Shown: one piece after another, positions 5,757-6,106 of the stretch
How positions within the stretch are numbered: the first letter of the stretch is position 1
How the letters are laid out: the number at the start of each line of letters is the position of its first letter
Source: an uncultured Streptococcus sp.
GTDB lineage: Bacteria; Bacillota; Bacilli; Lactobacillales; Streptococcaceae
Length of the DNA stretch: 6,106 nt
NCBI RefSeq assembly: GCF_959025735.1
Contig: NZ_CAUFJQ010000103.1
Coordinates: 1-6,106, forward strand
Direction of reading: 5' to 3'
Translations under genes and position numbers: made by a program
The notes under the pieces: model-generated
Seen by the model: only the letters and a program-made list of their open reading frames with translations
Database searches by the model: none
What the model was told of the DNA's origin: nothing

Positions 5757-6106
5757 ATGTCACAAGCACAATATGCAGGTACTGGACGTCGTAAAAACGC
5801 TGTTGCACGCGTTCGCCTTGTTCCAGGAACTGGTAAAATCACTGTTAACAAAAAAGATGTTGAAGAGTACATCCCACACGCTGACCTTCGTCTTGTAATC
5901 AACCAACCATTCGCAGTTACTTCAACTGCAGGTTCATACGACGTTTTCGTTAACGTTGTAGGTGGTGGATACGCTGGTCAAGCAGGAGCTATCCGTCACG
6001 GTATCGCTCGTGCCCTTCTTCAAGTAGACCCAGACTTCCGCGATTCATTGAAACGCGCAGGACTTCTTACACGTGACTCACGTAAAGTTGAACGTAAGAA
6101 ACCAGG
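5757..6106 (+). CDS. rpsI: 30S ribosomal protein S9, C-terminus cut by window end
   Basis: The frame is open from the ATG at 5757 to the window end, giving 116 complete codons plus two bases. The family is about 130 residues, so about 14 are missing, including the basic C-terminal tail that reaches the P-site tRNA. The start MSQAQYAGTGRRKNAVARVRLVPGTGKITVN is typical, as are GGGYAGQAGAIRHGIARALL (69-88) and LLTRDSRKVERKKPG (103-117), which holds the S9 signature. The nearest ribosome binding site is AAAGGA at 5741-5746, a rather long 10 nt before the ATG. A second purine-rich GGA overlaps the rplM stop. It is co-transcribed with rplM and shares its strong codon bias. Confidence 0.98.
   Translation, partial: MSQAQYAGTGRRKNAVARVRLVPGTGKITVNKKDVEEYIPHADLRLVINQPFAVTSTAGSYDVFVNVVGGGYAGQAGAIRHGIARALLQVDPDFRDSLKRAGLLTRDSRKVERKKP

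Noticed and set aside
5674..5898. Plus-strand open frame spanning the rplM-rpsI junction
   Set aside because: It is out of frame with both ribosomal protein genes, which are unmistakable, and covers the end of one and the start of the next.

Overview
The window looks like the core chromosome of an oral streptococcus of the mitis/sanguinis type (Firmicutes, Lactobacillales). The evidence is the streptococcal form of RlmB, L13 and S9, strong AGGAG-type ribosome binding sites, extended -10 promoters, a cre-like box and an L13 leader RNA. The species cannot be fixed by eye. I see no mobile element, CRISPR array, tRNA or rRNA gene.

Left half, minus strand. A large secreted M14-type zinc carboxypeptidase (1..1843) runs off the left edge, so its C-terminus is unseen. 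It has its own promoter with a cre-like box between and over the promoter elements, which suggests control by carbon source through CcpA. Upstream of it, on the same strand but separated by an intrinsic terminator (1923..1951), is a membrane protein of the aromatic acid exporter family (1958..2920).

Centre, divergent promoters. About 30 bp separate two back-to-back extended -10 elements. One drives the exporter leftward. The other drives a rightward set of three tightly packed genes: rlmB (23S rRNA 2'-O-methyltransferase), rae1/yacP (ribosome-associated NYN/PIN-type endonuclease) and a DegV/FakB-family fatty-acid-binding protein. The -10 element lies 6 nt before the rlmB ATG and there is no ribosome binding site, so the rlmB message is probably leaderless.

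Right end. A fresh promoter 13 nt after the degV stop drives rplM-rpsI (L13 and S9). A leader of about 100 nt can fold into a three-way junction, matching the known L13 autoregulatory leader in role and position. rpsI is cut by the window end, about 14 residues short of the usual length. No terminator is visible between degV and rplM, so read-through is possible. The rightward block as a whole is concerned with ribosome building and surveillance, with degV as the exception.

There is no clear undescribed system here. The points most worth checking are the leaderless rlmB start, the cre-controlled peptidase, the twin-loop L13 leader, and a near-identical promoter/start sequence present as inverted copies on either side of the exporter gene.
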